From the NCBI GenBank assembly GCA_045629045.1, contig JAZQQM010000032.1, forward strand, positions 1 to 44,299: 44,299 nucleotides of DNA, given 5' to 3'. The notes below the pieces were generated by a model that did not search any database, was not told the DNA's origin, and saw only the letters and a list, made by a program, of their open reading frames with translations. This DNA is from JAILLW01 sp045629045. GTDB taxonomy: Bacteria > Bacillota > Clostridia > Lachnospirales > Lachnospiraceae. Numbering within the stretch: position 1 is the stretch's first letter; the number at the start of each line of letters is the position of its first letter. This document shows positions 15,968 through 25,746 of this stretch, in pieces. The translations under genes and the position numbers were made by a program.

Positions 15968-17194
15968 ATGGTTACATTATTATCAAAACTGATTATCAAA
16001 AATAATAAAGAATATAAGGATTCTGCTGTTCGCAAAGCCTATGGTGTTTTGTGCGGTGCGGTGGGAATTTTTCTTAATCTGTGCCTATTTGCATTTAAAT
16101 TCATAGCAGGAAGCATAAGCGGATCGATAGCAATTACGGCAGATGCATTTAATAACCTGTCGGATGCCGGTTCATCGCTTATTACTCTGGTAGGGTTTAA
16201 GATGGCAGGTCATAAGCCGGACCCGGATCATCCCTTTGGCCACGGAAGAATTGAATATTTGTCGGGACTAATGGTTTCGGTAATTATTATTATTATGGCC
16301 TATGAATTGATGAAGGATTCTATTATTAAGATTATTCATCCCGAAAGCACAGAGTTCAGCGTGATTGTTGTGGTTATTCTGGTGGCTTCCATTTTGGTTA
16401 AGTGTTATATGGCTTTGTATAACAGAACAATCGGAAGCAAAATTGATTCCGCCGCAATGAAAGCGACTGCGACAGATTCACTTTCTGACACAATTGCCAC
16501 TTTTGTGGTATTAATCGGAACCTTTGTAACACATTTTACCGGAATAATGATAGACGGCTATTGCGGTGTAATTGTATCGCTGTTTATATGCTTTGCCGGT
16601 ATCGGTGCTATTAAGGATACTGTAGGACCGCTGCTTGGACAATCTCCGGATGAGGAATTCGTTGATGAAATTACTAAGATTGTGATGTCGTCGGAACATG
16701 TTGAACTGGGAATTCTGGGAATACATGATTTGATAGTTCATGATTACGGTCCGGGTCGAGTTATGATAACACTTCATGCAGAGGTTCCTTCCAACGGTTC
16801 GATTATGGATCTTCATGACCTGATTGACAATATTGAGCATGATCTTCAGACGGAACTTAATTGCCAGGCGACAATTCATATGGATCCTGTTTTGGTAGAT
16901 GATGAAGAAACAAACAGAATGAAAGCGATAGTGGACAGTATTATAGAATCTGTTAATTCTTCGTATAAGGAACGAATTGAATCATCCAAATCGAAGCGTA
17001 AGTTCAGAAATGTAACATTCCATGACTTTAGAATTGTCAAAGGCCCTACCCATACCAATTTGATTTTTGATATTGTTTTGCCCTTTGATTTTGACATGAC
17101 TGATGACGAGATAGTTGATTTAATTCAGCTTGAAGTCAGAAAGACAAATCCTTCGTATTTTTGTGTTATAGATGTGGATAAAGCGTATGCTTAA
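15968..17194 (+). CDS. Cation diffusion facilitator (CDF) family transporter
   Basis: A 408-residue membrane transporter expected to export divalent metals (Zn, Mn, Fe or Co) in exchange for protons. The N-terminal ~215 residues carry six spans. Metal-site motifs are visible: ADAFNNLSDAGSS in the second span, DHPFGHGRIEYLSG, and a second site in TATDSLSDT. The cytoplasmic C-terminus (HVELGILGIHDLIVHDYGPGRVMITLHAEV) is the CDF dimerisation domain, followed by an extra ~110-residue stretch, which makes the protein longer than the common ~300. ATG 15968 follows TAGGGG. It is co-directional with the GT2 gene 38 nt upstream and the membrane protein downstream. Confidence 0.93.
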   Translation: MVTLLSKLIIKNNKEYKDSAVRKAYGVLCGAVGIFLNLCLFAFKFIAGSISGSIAITADAFNNLSDAGSSLITLVGFKMAGHKPDPDHPFGHGRIEYLSGLMVSVIIIIMAYELMKDSIIKIIHPESTEFSVIVVVILVASILVKCYMALYNRTIGSKIDSAAMKATATDSLSDTIATFVVLIGTFVTHFTGIMIDGYCGVIVSLFICFAGIGAIKDTVGPLLGQSPDEEFVDEITKIVMSSEHVELGILGIHDLIVHDYGPGRVMITLHAEVPSNGSIMDLHDLIDNIEHDLQTELNCQATIHMDPVLVDDEETNRMKAIVDSIIESVNSSYKERIESSKSKRKFRNVTFHDFRIVKGPTHTNLIFDIVLPFDFDMTDDEIVDLIQLEVRKTNPSYFCVIDVDKAYA

Positions 17195-17215
17195 TGCCGA
17201 AAGGATATAGTTACT

Positions 17216-19444
17216 TTGGAAACGGTAAGGAAAAATATAAAATATTTAATAATTGCATCGATTATGCTGGTGATTACGATTATTGGTATTATCTTTAGTG
17301 TTACTGTTTCCAAGGTTGATGCTGTATACGGTATAGATGTTCTGCATCGTAATGATGAGGAACAGATTTATTCTGTTACCCCTATACCTTTGGACAAAGG
17401 TATATATGAAATTACAATTAAGTACAGTTCTTCAAACGGTGCATTGGTTAATATTTATGCTAATGACACCAAATCTCATAAGACTCTTTATACCGATAAT
17501 CCCGAGCTTAATAAATATGAGAATATTAAATCTTTTGATATATGGGTTAATGATAATATCAATGATTTGGGAGTTGAAGTGCGTCCTAATGAGGGTTCTT
17601 TATATGTTGAATCGATATCTGTCAGGACTGCATGGAATTCCGTGATTTATGCTGTTACACAGTATATATTGTCATTTGCTTTAGTTATTTTGACATTGTG
17701 TGCCTTTAAGTTCAGATATAAATATAAAAAATACGGAATTCAGATTCTTGTTATTACATTTATAACATTGTTTTCGTCCTTGGGACTTTTCGTAAGATAT
17801 CTGCTTCCGGGGCATGATTTGGTGTTTCATCTCCTTAGGATTGAAGGAATTAAGGATTCAATATTGATGGGAGATATTCCATCCCGCGTACAGACCAACT
17901 GGATATTCGGATACGGATATGCGGTTTCTGCCATGTACGGCGATACAACATTATTGTTACCGGCATTGCTGCGTATTCTGGGATTCCCGATTCAGACTGC
18001 GTACAAAGTATTCATGTTTGTGATTAATCTCGGAACCTCGATTCTGACCTATTGGTGCTTTAGGAAAATGTGTAAACGTAATGTTTCGGCATATATCGGA
18101 ACGTTTTTATATGTTTGCGCACCCTATCGACTTATCAATATATACAACAGAGCAGCTGTGGGCGAAACGGTTGCAATGATGTTTCTTCCCCTTGCCGTGC
18201 TTGGCTTTTATTATGCTTATCATGAAGACGACGGCAGTGAAGGTTACGGAAAGCATATAGTGGCTCCCGTTATAGGCTTTTCGGGACTTATTCAGTCGCA
18301 TTTATTGTCATGTATTATTCTGGCTGTATTTGCCGTTCCTTTTTGTCTTATTAATATCAAAAAGACATTTTCGCGAAACAGATTATTTTATTTGCTTAAG
18401 CTGCTTGGTCTGACATTACTTATTAATCTGTGGTTTATTGTGCCCTTTATCAGATTTATGAATGAACCGCTGCTTGTTACTTTAGGGGAAACAATTCCTG
18501 CGGATTTCCAGTCCTACGGACTTACAATACCGGAATTATTCGCGCAATATTCATCGGGTCATTTCTGGTATAATTTCGCATTTATGACAAGTCTGTCACA
18601 AAGAAATACCATGTCCTTTGGCAACGGCATCGCAATTATACTTATGGGCTTTGCAGTACTTATGATTCTTAAGAAATTCAAGAAGAAAACAAAGCATTTA
18701 ACAGTATTGTCAATTGTCTGCCTGGTTGCATTGTTCTTATCGAGCAATCTGTTCCCGTACAGCATGCTGATTAAGTATTGTCCGATATTAGCCAAGATAT
18801 TAACTAAGGTTCAGTTCCCTTACAGGTATTTGTCCATGGCAGTACTGTTCGGAAGTATATTTGCAATGGCGTTTTATGATAAGTTTGTCAAAAAATGTAA
18901 GAAGGAATTTGTTATCGTATTTACCTGTGCCGTACTTATGACGGCTTCGTCCCAAAGCCTTAATCACGTATATGCGTTGTTGTACAGCGGAAATATAGTT
19001 AACAATTATGATGATGCTTCTTTGTACAGTGCGGAAGTGATAGGTGCTCAATATCTATATACGGATACCGATATTGACGAATGCGAATTCGAACGTAATG
19101 TTACAGGAACTAATGCAGATATTACAGGATATAAACGAAGCAGAAACAGATTTGATGTTGACTGTATTTCGAAAGGCGGGGATTCGCAGCTGCTTTTGCC
19201 GGTATTTGCTTATCCCGGGTATATTGCAACAACGGAATTCGGTGATGAACTTAATGTGGGCAGAGGCTTAAATAACAGATTGACGGTAGAGGTCCCGGAT
19301 AATTATATGGGAACGATTATGGTAAGATATAAAGAACCGATCCTATGGCGTGGCGCAGAACTTGTTTCTTTGCTGGGAGTTGTATTATTAATATATCTTT
19401 ATGAATGTAATAAGAAAGGTTCAAAAGATGAGCAAATTCAGTGA
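17216..19444 (+). CDS. Large GT-C-like membrane protein (PTPS-related membrane family)
   Basis: A 742-residue integral membrane protein. One N-terminal span is followed by an extracellular domain (~35-145), then about twelve spans. The segment PGHDLVFHLLRIEGIKDSILMGDIPSRVQTNWIFGYGYAVSAMYGD resembles the '6-pyruvoyl-tetrahydropterin synthase related' membrane family, whose D-H-FH...R pattern and topology are like GT-C glycosyltransferases. A further extracellular domain (~600-715) precedes the last span. Start is TTG 17216 with AAGGA ten nt upstream; the next ATG is 16 codons inside. It overlaps the following gene by 17 nt. Role in surface glycan assembly is inferred from family and neighbours. 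Confidence 0.7.
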   Translation: METVRKNIKYLIIASIMLVITIIGIIFSVTVSKVDAVYGIDVLHRNDEEQIYSVTPIPLDKGIYEITIKYSSSNGALVNIYANDTKSHKTLYTDNPELNKYENIKSFDIWVNDNINDLGVEVRPNEGSLYVESISVRTAWNSVIYAVTQYILSFALVILTLCAFKFRYKYKKYGIQILVITFITLFSSLGLFVRYLLPGHDLVFHLLRIEGIKDSILMGDIPSRVQTNWIFGYGYAVSAMYGDTTLLLPALLRILGFPIQTAYKVFMFVINLGTSILTYWCFRKMCKRNVSAYIGTFLYVCAPYRLINIYNRAAVGETVAMMFLPLAVLGFYYAYHEDDGSEGYGKHIVAPVIGFSGLIQSHLLSCIILAVFAVPFCLINIKKTFSRNRLFYLLKLLGLTLLINLWFIVPFIRFMNEPLLVTLGETIPADFQSYGLTIPELFAQYSSGHFWYNFAFMTSLSQRNTMSFGNGIAIILMGFAVLMILKKFKKKTKHLTVLSIVCLVALFLSSNLFPYSMLIKYCPILAKILTKVQFPYRYLSMAVLFGSIFAMAFYDKFVKKCKKEFVIVFTCAVLMTASSQSLNHVYALLYSGNIVNNYDDASLYSAEVIGAQYLYTDTDIDECEFERNVTGTNADITGYKRSRNRFDVDCISKGGDSQLLLPVFAYPGYIATTEFGDELNVGRGLNNRLTVEVPDNYMGTIMVRYKEPILWRGAELVSLLGVVLLIYLYECNKKGSKDEQIQ

Positions 19445-20672
19445 AATGTCAGTAGAAAATAAAGAAAAAATCGAATATGGTTTTATCGCGGTACTCAGTG
19501 TTATCGGATATTTGATATTGATGTGGATATTTACGGGAAACGGTATTCTGTCACACAATACTTATAATTCTTATGCGCTTCAGGCTGATTCGTGGAGAAT
19601 GGGACGTCTTGACCTGCTTGAGAATTATTCATATTTGGAGCTTGCACAATATAATGGAAAAATTTATGTTTCTTTCCCGGTTTTTCCTTCGTATATACTT
19701 TATCCGCTTACGTTTATATTCGGAGCGGAGACTCCGGACGCACTGCTTTTATGGACCTCAGATGTTATCATAGTTTTTTATCTTTATAAACTGGCGCTTA
19801 AGTTCCATTTATCGCCGGTTATATCTATGCTTCTTAGTTTGTTTGCGATGCTTGGAAGTAATGTAAGCTTTACGATGCTATATCCCTGGGTATGGTTTTG
19901 GGCACAGACCTTATGCTTTATGTTCGCTGTGCTGTCCATATATTATGCATATGACGGAAGAGGAGGATTGGCATTGGCGTTTTGGGCCTGCGGAGTGGGA
20001 TGCAGACCGATGCAGTTTATTATGCTGCCCTTGCTTCTGGCGATTATATACAAAATTGAAAAACATAAGTATCCGGATGCAACCTTGCTTCAAATGATTA
20101 AAAACAGACTGACCTGGGTAATCGCACCGTTTGTTATCGGATGCTCATATATGATTCTTAATTATTTAAGATTTGATAATCCTTTAGAATTCGGCCATAA
20201 TTATCTTCCGGAATTTACTGAGGCAGAATACGGTCAGTTCAGTATTGTTTATTTTAAGAATAATCTTAAGATACTGTTTCATATTCCTACCTTTGACAGC
20301 GAATCGAGAATGGAGATAGATCATTTTGGCAATCTTAATTTTATGATTGTAAGCCCCATTGTTGTATTTGCCCTTTTGCTTATTATTGTATTGCTTATCA
20401 AAAAATATAGGAGAATGGCACTTTGGTGCATGATAATTATATGTTTTTGCTGCATTTATCTTGTGGTAACCATGATGCACAAAACCATGGGAGGATGGGG
20501 ATTCGGTAACAGATATTCCAACGATATTCTTCCCTGGATTTATTTGATATGTGTAATCGGAATTAATAAATCGCCCCGTACGGGAAAATATATTATGCCG
20601 GCCTTTATATTCAGTATATGTTTGAACGCTGTGGGAGTGGTTGCGGTGTATAACAATATGTATATTAATTAG
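19428..20672 (+). CDS. GT-C-like polytopic membrane protein, paralogue of the next gene
   Basis: A 414-residue protein with about ten membrane spans. No family can be named with confidence. A large extracellular loop after the first span carries DSWRMGRLDLLENYSYLEL and YNGKIYVSFPVFPSYILYP; a later segment reads YLRFDNPLEFGHNYLPEF. The next gene has matching segments in the same order (YDGKYYVYFGVVPCALIYFP; YLRFGSLLDFGAYYNLTF), so the two are paralogues. Acidic residues in the first loop and the overall topology fit GT-C glycosyltransferases. ATG 19428 has AGAAAGG 8 nt upstream and lies inside the end of the previous gene, implying coupled translation; an ATG at 19401 lacks a site. Confidence 0.68.
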   Translation: MSKFSEMSVENKEKIEYGFIAVLSVIGYLILMWIFTGNGILSHNTYNSYALQADSWRMGRLDLLENYSYLELAQYNGKIYVSFPVFPSYILYPLTFIFGAETPDALLLWTSDVIIVFYLYKLALKFHLSPVISMLLSLFAMLGSNVSFTMLYPWVWFWAQTLCFMFAVLSIYYAYDGRGGLALAFWACGVGCRPMQFIMLPLLLAIIYKIEKHKYPDATLLQMIKNRLTWVIAPFVIGCSYMILNYLRFDNPLEFGHNYLPEFTEAEYGQFSIVYFKNNLKILFHIPTFDSESRMEIDHFGNLNFMIVSPIVVFALLLIIVLLIKKYRRMALWCMIIICFCCIYLVVTMMHKTMGGWGFGNRYSNDILPWIYLICVIGINKSPRTGKYIMPAFIFSICLNAVGVVAVYNNMYIN

Positions 20673-20677
20673 ATATT

Positions 20678-22792
20678 ATGAGAACTAAAGTAATAGATTA
20701 TTTTAAAAGAAGAAATTATACAAATGCCGATGCCGTCAGGGTGTATTATGCACTGATGGCTTTTGCGCTGCTTATTATTTCTGTTCTTGCCGAAGTGTTT
20801 GTCTTTAACTACAAGCATTGGAGCACGCTTAATAATTCACCTGAAAGTATACCCTTTGTATGTAATGACAGTCTTGTAAATGAAGGCGATGGTGTTTACA
20901 GGGTAGTGGGTGATGAGATTAATATCGAATTGGTTAATCTTAATAAAGAAGTATCGATTCTGTTTGCGGAGATAGTGAATATTGATGCTTTGGATTCGGA
21001 TGAGGGCAGCATAATTACCGTGGATTTTGATGCGAAGGACTATTCCCATTACAATTATTATTCACTTAACCGAAGGGTTGTATCGTCTCTTGAACCAAGA
21101 AGCTATTATTATACGCTTCATTTGTACGGCGATGCCAAAGCTATTAAGATAAGGCCCTATATCGGAATTGATGCGAGGGTAATTATAAATCTTGTTGTAA
21201 ATCCTGTTATTCCTATCTTCTTTAGGTGGGAGAGGATAATTCTTTTATATGCTGTTTTGCTTCTTGTTCTGTTCTTCAATCCGGGCTCATATCTTCATAA
21301 GATTAAGTACACTAAGTTGAAGTTAAGTGTTAAATATGTAATTCTGTGCACGTTTTTAATAGCTAATGCGCTTATTTTGTATTGGGTTAACGGACTTAAT
21401 CCTTTCTATCAGACGGAAATGGGAGTTAATACGATTCAGTATCAGGAACTGGCGGAGGCTTTTAGCAAAGGGCAGTTATCCTTGCTGGATGAACCGACCG
21501 ATATCCTTAAAAGCATGGAAAATCCATATGATATGGACCATCGCGGAGATCTGATGGAATTTGAGGAATGGTATTTCGACCATGCTTATTATGATGGTAA
21601 ATATTATGTGTATTTCGGAGTGGTTCCCTGTGCTTTGATTTACTTCCCGTATTATATACTTACGGGAAACCATATTCACAACCATACGGTATGCTATATG
21701 GGAATTTTGCTAATTCTGTTGGGCATGGTATTACTGCTTGACGAAACTATTCGCAAGTATTTTAAAAAGTGCTCTGTGGCAGTATGGTTTTTACTGGCCG
21801 AATTGCTGCTGCTTGGAAGCTACGTTACATATGTTACCAAGCGACCGGACTTATATTCGGTTCCCATAATTTATGCGGTGGCTTTTGCGTTCCTGGGTAT
21901 GTGGGGATTTATGAAATCCATACCCTGTAATGCCAAGATGCAACCGGGAGTTTTGAATAAGGGATATCTGGTTTTAGGCTCCGTTCTTACGGCTTTGATA
22001 GCAGGTTGCAGGCCTCAATTGTTCCTTGTGGTAATAATTGACGTGATTATTATGAAGGATTATATCTTTGACCTTAATTATCTTAAGTCTTCTGACGGAA
22101 TAAAATCCCTTATAAGCGTCTTTACACCGATGATAATAATCGGCGGGCTTTTTATGACGTACAATTATCTTAGATTTGGATCGTTGCTTGATTTCGGCGC
22201 TTATTATAATCTGACCTTTAACGATATGAGGTACAGAGGATTTGCCTGGGACAGAATTCCTTACGGAATTGCTGTATATTTGCTTCATCCCATGGAATTC
22301 ATACCGGAATATCCATATTTCGGAAATATAGAGAAGGCGACCAAATATATGGGCGTTACCATTCAGGAAACCACATACGGCGGATTGTTTGCGGCATGTC
22401 CTTTTGCACTTGTTTCTTTGACATCCCTGTTCGGGGCAAAAAAGATGAAAAAGAAAATGACGCCATGGCTTATTTCGATAGCTTCGGTTGCGATAGCCAT
22501 AGTGGTAATGATTTTTGATACGGAAAATTCCGGAATTCTGGCAAGATATTTCTTTGATTTTTCATTCCTGTGGATGATAGGTGCGGTTATGGCTTCGCTT
22601 ATTCTTTTGAACATGAAGAAGCTTAAGAACACAACGATAAGAAAGGTCCTGATATGGATTCTTGTGGCGCTTGTTATATATGAAGCAGTATATCAGATGC
22701 TTGTATTTATGCTTGATTCGGGTGACTACCTTAAGGGAAGAAGACAAGATCTTTTTTATCATTATTATTATATGTTTGGATTTGGAATATAG
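20678..22792 (+). CDS. GT-C-like polytopic membrane protein with extracellular N-terminal domain
   Basis: A 704-residue integral membrane protein. After the first span (about 22-42) comes a ~140-residue soluble domain, probably extracellular and beta-rich, then a second span and a C-terminal ~480-residue multi-span region homologous to the whole preceding protein. The shared loop motifs (YYDGKYYVYFGVVP and YLRFGSLLDFG) and QYQELAEAFSKGQLSLL suggest a GT-C enzyme acting on lipid-linked sugars. It starts 5 nt after the previous stop and lacks a good ribosome site, so translation is probably coupled. Substrate unknown. The extra N-terminal domain is the main difference between the paralogues. 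Confidence 0.68.
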   Translation: MRTKVIDYFKRRNYTNADAVRVYYALMAFALLIISVLAEVFVFNYKHWSTLNNSPESIPFVCNDSLVNEGDGVYRVVGDEINIELVNLNKEVSILFAEIVNIDALDSDEGSIITVDFDAKDYSHYNYYSLNRRVVSSLEPRSYYYTLHLYGDAKAIKIRPYIGIDARVIINLVVNPVIPIFFRWERIILLYAVLLLVLFFNPGSYLHKIKYTKLKLSVKYVILCTFLIANALILYWVNGLNPFYQTEMGVNTIQYQELAEAFSKGQLSLLDEPTDILKSMENPYDMDHRGDLMEFEEWYFDHAYYDGKYYVYFGVVPCALIYFPYYILTGNHIHNHTVCYMGILLILLGMVLLLDETIRKYFKKCSVAVWFLLAELLLLGSYVTYVTKRPDLYSVPIIYAVAFAFLGMWGFMKSIPCNAKMQPGVLNKGYLVLGSVLTALIAGCRPQLFLVVIIDVIIMKDYIFDLNYLKSSDGIKSLISVFTPMIIIGGLFMTYNYLRFGSLLDFGAYYNLTFNDMRYRGFAWDRIPYGIAVYLLHPMEFIPEYPYFGNIEKATKYMGVTIQETTYGGLFAACPFALVSLTSLFGAKKMKKKMTPWLISIASVAIAIVVMIFDTENSGILARYFFDFSFLWMIGAVMASLILLNMKKLKNTTIRKVLIWILVALVIYEAVYQMLVFMLDSGDYLKGRRQDLFYHYYYMFGFGI

Positions 22793-22795
22793 GTG

Positions 22796-22804
22796 TGCTA
22801 TAAT
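22796..22804 (+). promoter_or_regulatory. Extended -10 promoter of gpmI
   Basis: TGcTATAAT, identical to the box at 729-737, begins right after the stop of the preceding membrane gene and 45 nt before the gpmI start. Confidence 0.65.
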
Positions 22805-22848
22805 CATTCGTTGGAAATTAATTGATTTTATTATAGAAAGGATAAATT

Positions 22849-24408
22849 ATGAGTAATAAACCTGCAGTTTTATTGATCCTTGATGGATACGGATTAAATG
22901 ATAAGGCAGAGGGAAATGCCGTTGCAATGGCTAAAACCCCTGTAATGGACCGCCTTATGAAGGAATGCCCTTTCGTTAAGGGTAACGCTTCGGGAATGGC
23001 AGTCGGACTTCCTGAGGGACAGATGGGTAATTCCGAAGTAGGTCACCTTAACATGGGTGCCGGACGTATTGTATATCAGGAACTTACCAGAATTACCAAG
23101 GAAATTCAGGATGGCACATTCTTTACAAATCCCGGGCTTATGAGCGCAATCGAGAATTGTAAGAAGAATAATTCTTCATTACATATGTACGGACTTTTAT
23201 CAGACGGTGGCGTTCATTCGCATAACACACACCTTTACGGACTTCTTGAACTTGCTAAGCGTAACGGACTTGATAAGGTTTACGTTCACTGCTTCCTTGA
23301 CGGAAGAGATACACCTCCTCAGTCAGCTAAGGAATATGCAGAAGCTCTTGAGGCCCAAATGGCTAAAATCGGCGTAGGTAAGATTGCTACTGTTTCCGGA
23401 CGTTATTATGCAATGGACAGAGATAACAACTACGACCGTGTTGAAAAAGCATATGATGCAATGGTTAAGGGCATCGGTAACGAAGCAGTTTCGGGACCTG
23501 CAGGTATTCAGGCTTCATATGATGCAGGAGTTAACGATGAATTCGTAGTTCCTTTTGTTGTTAAAGAAAACGGTGCTCCCGTTGCTACAATCAAGGATGG
23601 AGATTCGATTATATTCTTTAACTTCAGACCCGACAGAGCAAGAGAAATTACTCATGTATTCTGCGATGATGATTTTGATAAATTCAATCGCGGTAAGAGA
23701 ATGGATATTAAGTATGTCTGCTTCTCGGATTACGATCCTCTTATTCCCAATAAGGAAATTGCATTCCACAAGGTTGAAGTAACAAATACATTTGGCGAGT
23801 GGCTTGCCTCAAAGGGAATGAAGCAGGCTAGAATCGCCGAGACAGAAAAGTATGCTCATGTTACATTCTTCTTTAACGGCGGTGTTGAGACTCCTAACGA
23901 AGGTGAAGAGAGAATTCTTGTTAATTCACCCAAGTATGTTCCTACATACGATAAGAAGCCTCGTATGAGCGCTTACACGGTATGTGATAAATTATCTGAA
24001 GCAATTACAGCTAAGAACGAAGACGGTTCATCTGTATATGATGTAATTATTTGTAACTTCGCAAATCCTGATATGGTAGGTCATACAGGTGTTGTTGAGT
24101 CTGCTGTGGAGGCTATTGAAGTTATTGATAAGTGTGTCGGAGAAATTGTTGACCTTGTTAAAGAAGTCGACGGCTTTATGTTCATATGTGCTGACCACGG
24201 TAATGCGGAACAGCTTATAGATTATGAAACAGGTGCACCTTTCACGGCTCATACTACTAACCCTGTACCGTTCATTCTTGTAAACGGACCTGAAGGAGTT
24301 AAGTTAAGTGAAGGCGGATGCCTTGCAGATATCATTCCTACTATGATTGAACTTATGGGTGAACAGCAGCCTGCTGAAATGACAGGTAAGTCATTACTTG
24401 TTAAATAG
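22849..24408 (+). CDS. gpmI: 2,3-bisphosphoglycerate-independent phosphoglycerate mutase
   Basis: A 519-residue manganese enzyme converting 3- to 2-phosphoglycerate in glycolysis, with no cofactor 2,3-BPG. Recognised from KPAVLLILDGYGLND (first metal Asp), the phosphoserine nucleophile Ser62 in GQMGNSEVGHLNMGAGR, LDGRDTPPQSA, FNFRPDRAREIT, and the second metal site ICNFANPDMVGHTG and ADHGNAEQ. GAAAGGA precedes the ATG. Codon bias is intermediate between gap-pgk-tpi and the neighbours. In many Firmicutes it directly follows tpi; here about 10 kb of envelope genes lie between. Confidence 0.97.
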   Translation: MSNKPAVLLILDGYGLNDKAEGNAVAMAKTPVMDRLMKECPFVKGNASGMAVGLPEGQMGNSEVGHLNMGAGRIVYQELTRITKEIQDGTFFTNPGLMSAIENCKKNNSSLHMYGLLSDGGVHSHNTHLYGLLELAKRNGLDKVYVHCFLDGRDTPPQSAKEYAEALEAQMAKIGVGKIATVSGRYYAMDRDNNYDRVEKAYDAMVKGIGNEAVSGPAGIQASYDAGVNDEFVVPFVVKENGAPVATIKDGDSIIFFNFRPDRAREITHVFCDDDFDKFNRGKRMDIKYVCFSDYDPLIPNKEIAFHKVEVTNTFGEWLASKGMKQARIAETEKYAHVTFFFNGGVETPNEGEERILVNSPKYVPTYDKKPRMSAYTVCDKLSEAITAKNEDGSSVYDVIICNFANPDMVGHTGVVESAVEAIEVIDKCVGEIVDLVKEVDGFMFICADHGNAEQLIDYETGAPFTAHTTNPVPFILVNGPEGVKLSEGGCLADIIPTMIELMGEQQPAEMTGKSLLVK

Positions 24409-24435
24409 TAATACGATATGATATAGAATCTTTTT

Positions 24436-24465
24436 AAAGCGGCAAGTTAACTTGCCGCTTTATTT
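24436..24465 (+). terminator. Terminator after gpmI
   Basis: Perfect stem AAAGCGGCAAG (24436-24446) / CTTGCCGCTTT (24451-24461), loop TTAA, then ATTT. Confidence 0.85.
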
Positions 24466-24473
24466 ATTAAGTG

Positions 24474-24482
24474 TGTTATAAT
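24474..24482 (+). promoter_or_regulatory. Extended -10 promoter of the 24513-27564 gene pair
   Basis: TGtTATAAT, 30 nt before the GTG start at 24513. TTGCCG in the terminator arm (24452-24457) is a poor -35 at 19 nt. Confidence 0.6.
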
Positions 24483-24512
24483 TAGTCGAATGATTTTGAT
24501 GGAGGAAACACC

Positions 24513-25739
24513 GTGAATAATAACGTTAATTTTAAAGAACGTGCCGTTGATACATTTTTGAACAATGAATTTAAATTTAAATCATTTAAATTTAAATCAA
24601 TAGATTTAATGTTTGTTATTGTACTGTGGGCAGTTGCGCTTCTTGTCAGAATTAAACTTTATCCGATTGTTTCTGCGGACTATTTCGGCTTCCTTGAAAT
24701 ATGGATGAACGAAATCAAAAGCGTTGGTCCGGTTAAGTTTTTGGCGGGAAATACAGCTAATTATTCTTCACCATACTTATATTTAATGTGTCTTGTTTCG
24801 GGATTTGCAGATTCCCTGGCAGCGCTTAAATCAGTTTCGGTATTTTTTGATTATGTTGCCTGCTGTGCTGTTTTTGCAATAATTTGGGAATTGACTAAAG
24901 ATATCAGAAAATCAATCCTGGGAATGAGCATATTGTTGTTATGTCCTACAACGATACTGGACGGTGCATACTGGTGCCAATGTGATATTATCTACACATC
25001 TATTATTCTGTGGGCACTTTATTTCTTTTTTAAGGATAAGAGCAGAGTCTGCTTTATATTACTGGGTGTGGCTTTCGCATTTAAACTTCAGACTTTATTT
25101 ATTTTTCCGTTTTTCGTAATAATGTATCTTAAAGGTAAAAATATTAAATTATTACATGTACTTTATGTGCCTGCGGTTTTTGCGGTTGCACATATTCCTG
25201 CCGCAATCTGCGGAAAACCTATCAAAGAAATTCTTACGATATATACATCACAGGCAGGCTATTATCCCTGGGGAACATTGCAATATCCAAATGCTTATGT
25301 GCTGCTTGATGAGACGATTGATTCTTATCACTGGATGAATGAAGTTTCTTCTGCCGGTACACTTTTTGCAATAATGGTATTGGGATTTATTGCCTATTAT
25401 CTGTGTACGAGCAAATTTGAAATGACTAACGAAATTATACTGAGTATTGCCATGTTTACCGTTGCGATTGCAGTATATTTTTTGCCTCATATGCATGACA
25501 GATATGGATTTTTGATTGATCTTATTGCAATTATTTATGCGGTAATACGCCCCAGGAGACTGCCGTTATTATGTGCAATATTTTTCGTGACGGTAATGAC
25601 ATTTATGCCATATTTGATTGCGGTTAATGTAATGTCGGCCCGTACCCTTGCGTTCATTCAGACGGGAATTATAGTATATATGGGCTACGATTTATATAGC
25701 TTGATTAAGAGCAGTCCTGCTACGGAAGGCTGCAACTGA
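24513..25739 (+). CDS. GT-C mannosyltransferase-like membrane protein
   Basis: A 408-residue membrane protein with about nine spans. The loop SADYFGFLEIWMNEIKSVGPVKFL and ANYSSPYLYLMC, with DGAYWCQCDIIYTSIILWAL and FKLQTLFIFPF, resembles the Gpi18/PIG-V-like GT-C mannosyltransferase group common in Firmicutes. The early Asp (SAD) would be the catalytic-loop acid. Start is GTG 24513 with GGAGG about 8 nt upstream. The N-terminus contains the repeated peptide KFKSFKFKS. It precedes the PMT-like gene by 7 nt, so the two form one unit. Donor and acceptor are inferred only as lipid-linked sugar and surface glycan or protein. Confidence 0.78.
   Translation: MNNNVNFKERAVDTFLNNEFKFKSFKFKSIDLMFVIVLWAVALLVRIKLYPIVSADYFGFLEIWMNEIKSVGPVKFLAGNTANYSSPYLYLMCLVSGFADSLAALKSVSVFFDYVACCAVFAIIWELTKDIRKSILGMSILLLCPTTILDGAYWCQCDIIYTSIILWALYFFFKDKSRVCFILLGVAFAFKLQTLFIFPFFVIMYLKGKNIKLLHVLYVPAVFAVAHIPAAICGKPIKEILTIYTSQAGYYPWGTLQYPNAYVLLDETIDSYHWMNEVSSAGTLFAIMVLGFIAYYLCTSKFEMTNEIILSIAMFTVAIAVYFLPHMHDRYGFLIDLIAIIYAVIRPRRLPLLCAIFFVTVMTFMPYLIAVNVMSARTLAFIQTGIIVYMGYDLYSLIKSSPATEGCN
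24570..24599 (+). repeat. Perfect 15-bp tandem repeat inside coding sequence
   Basis: Two exact copies of TTTAAATTTAAATCA encode FKFKS twice near the N-terminus of the mannosyltransferase-like protein. The in-frame unit adds five basic/aromatic residues before the first membrane span. Confidence 0.95.
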
Positions 25740-25746
25740 TATATTT

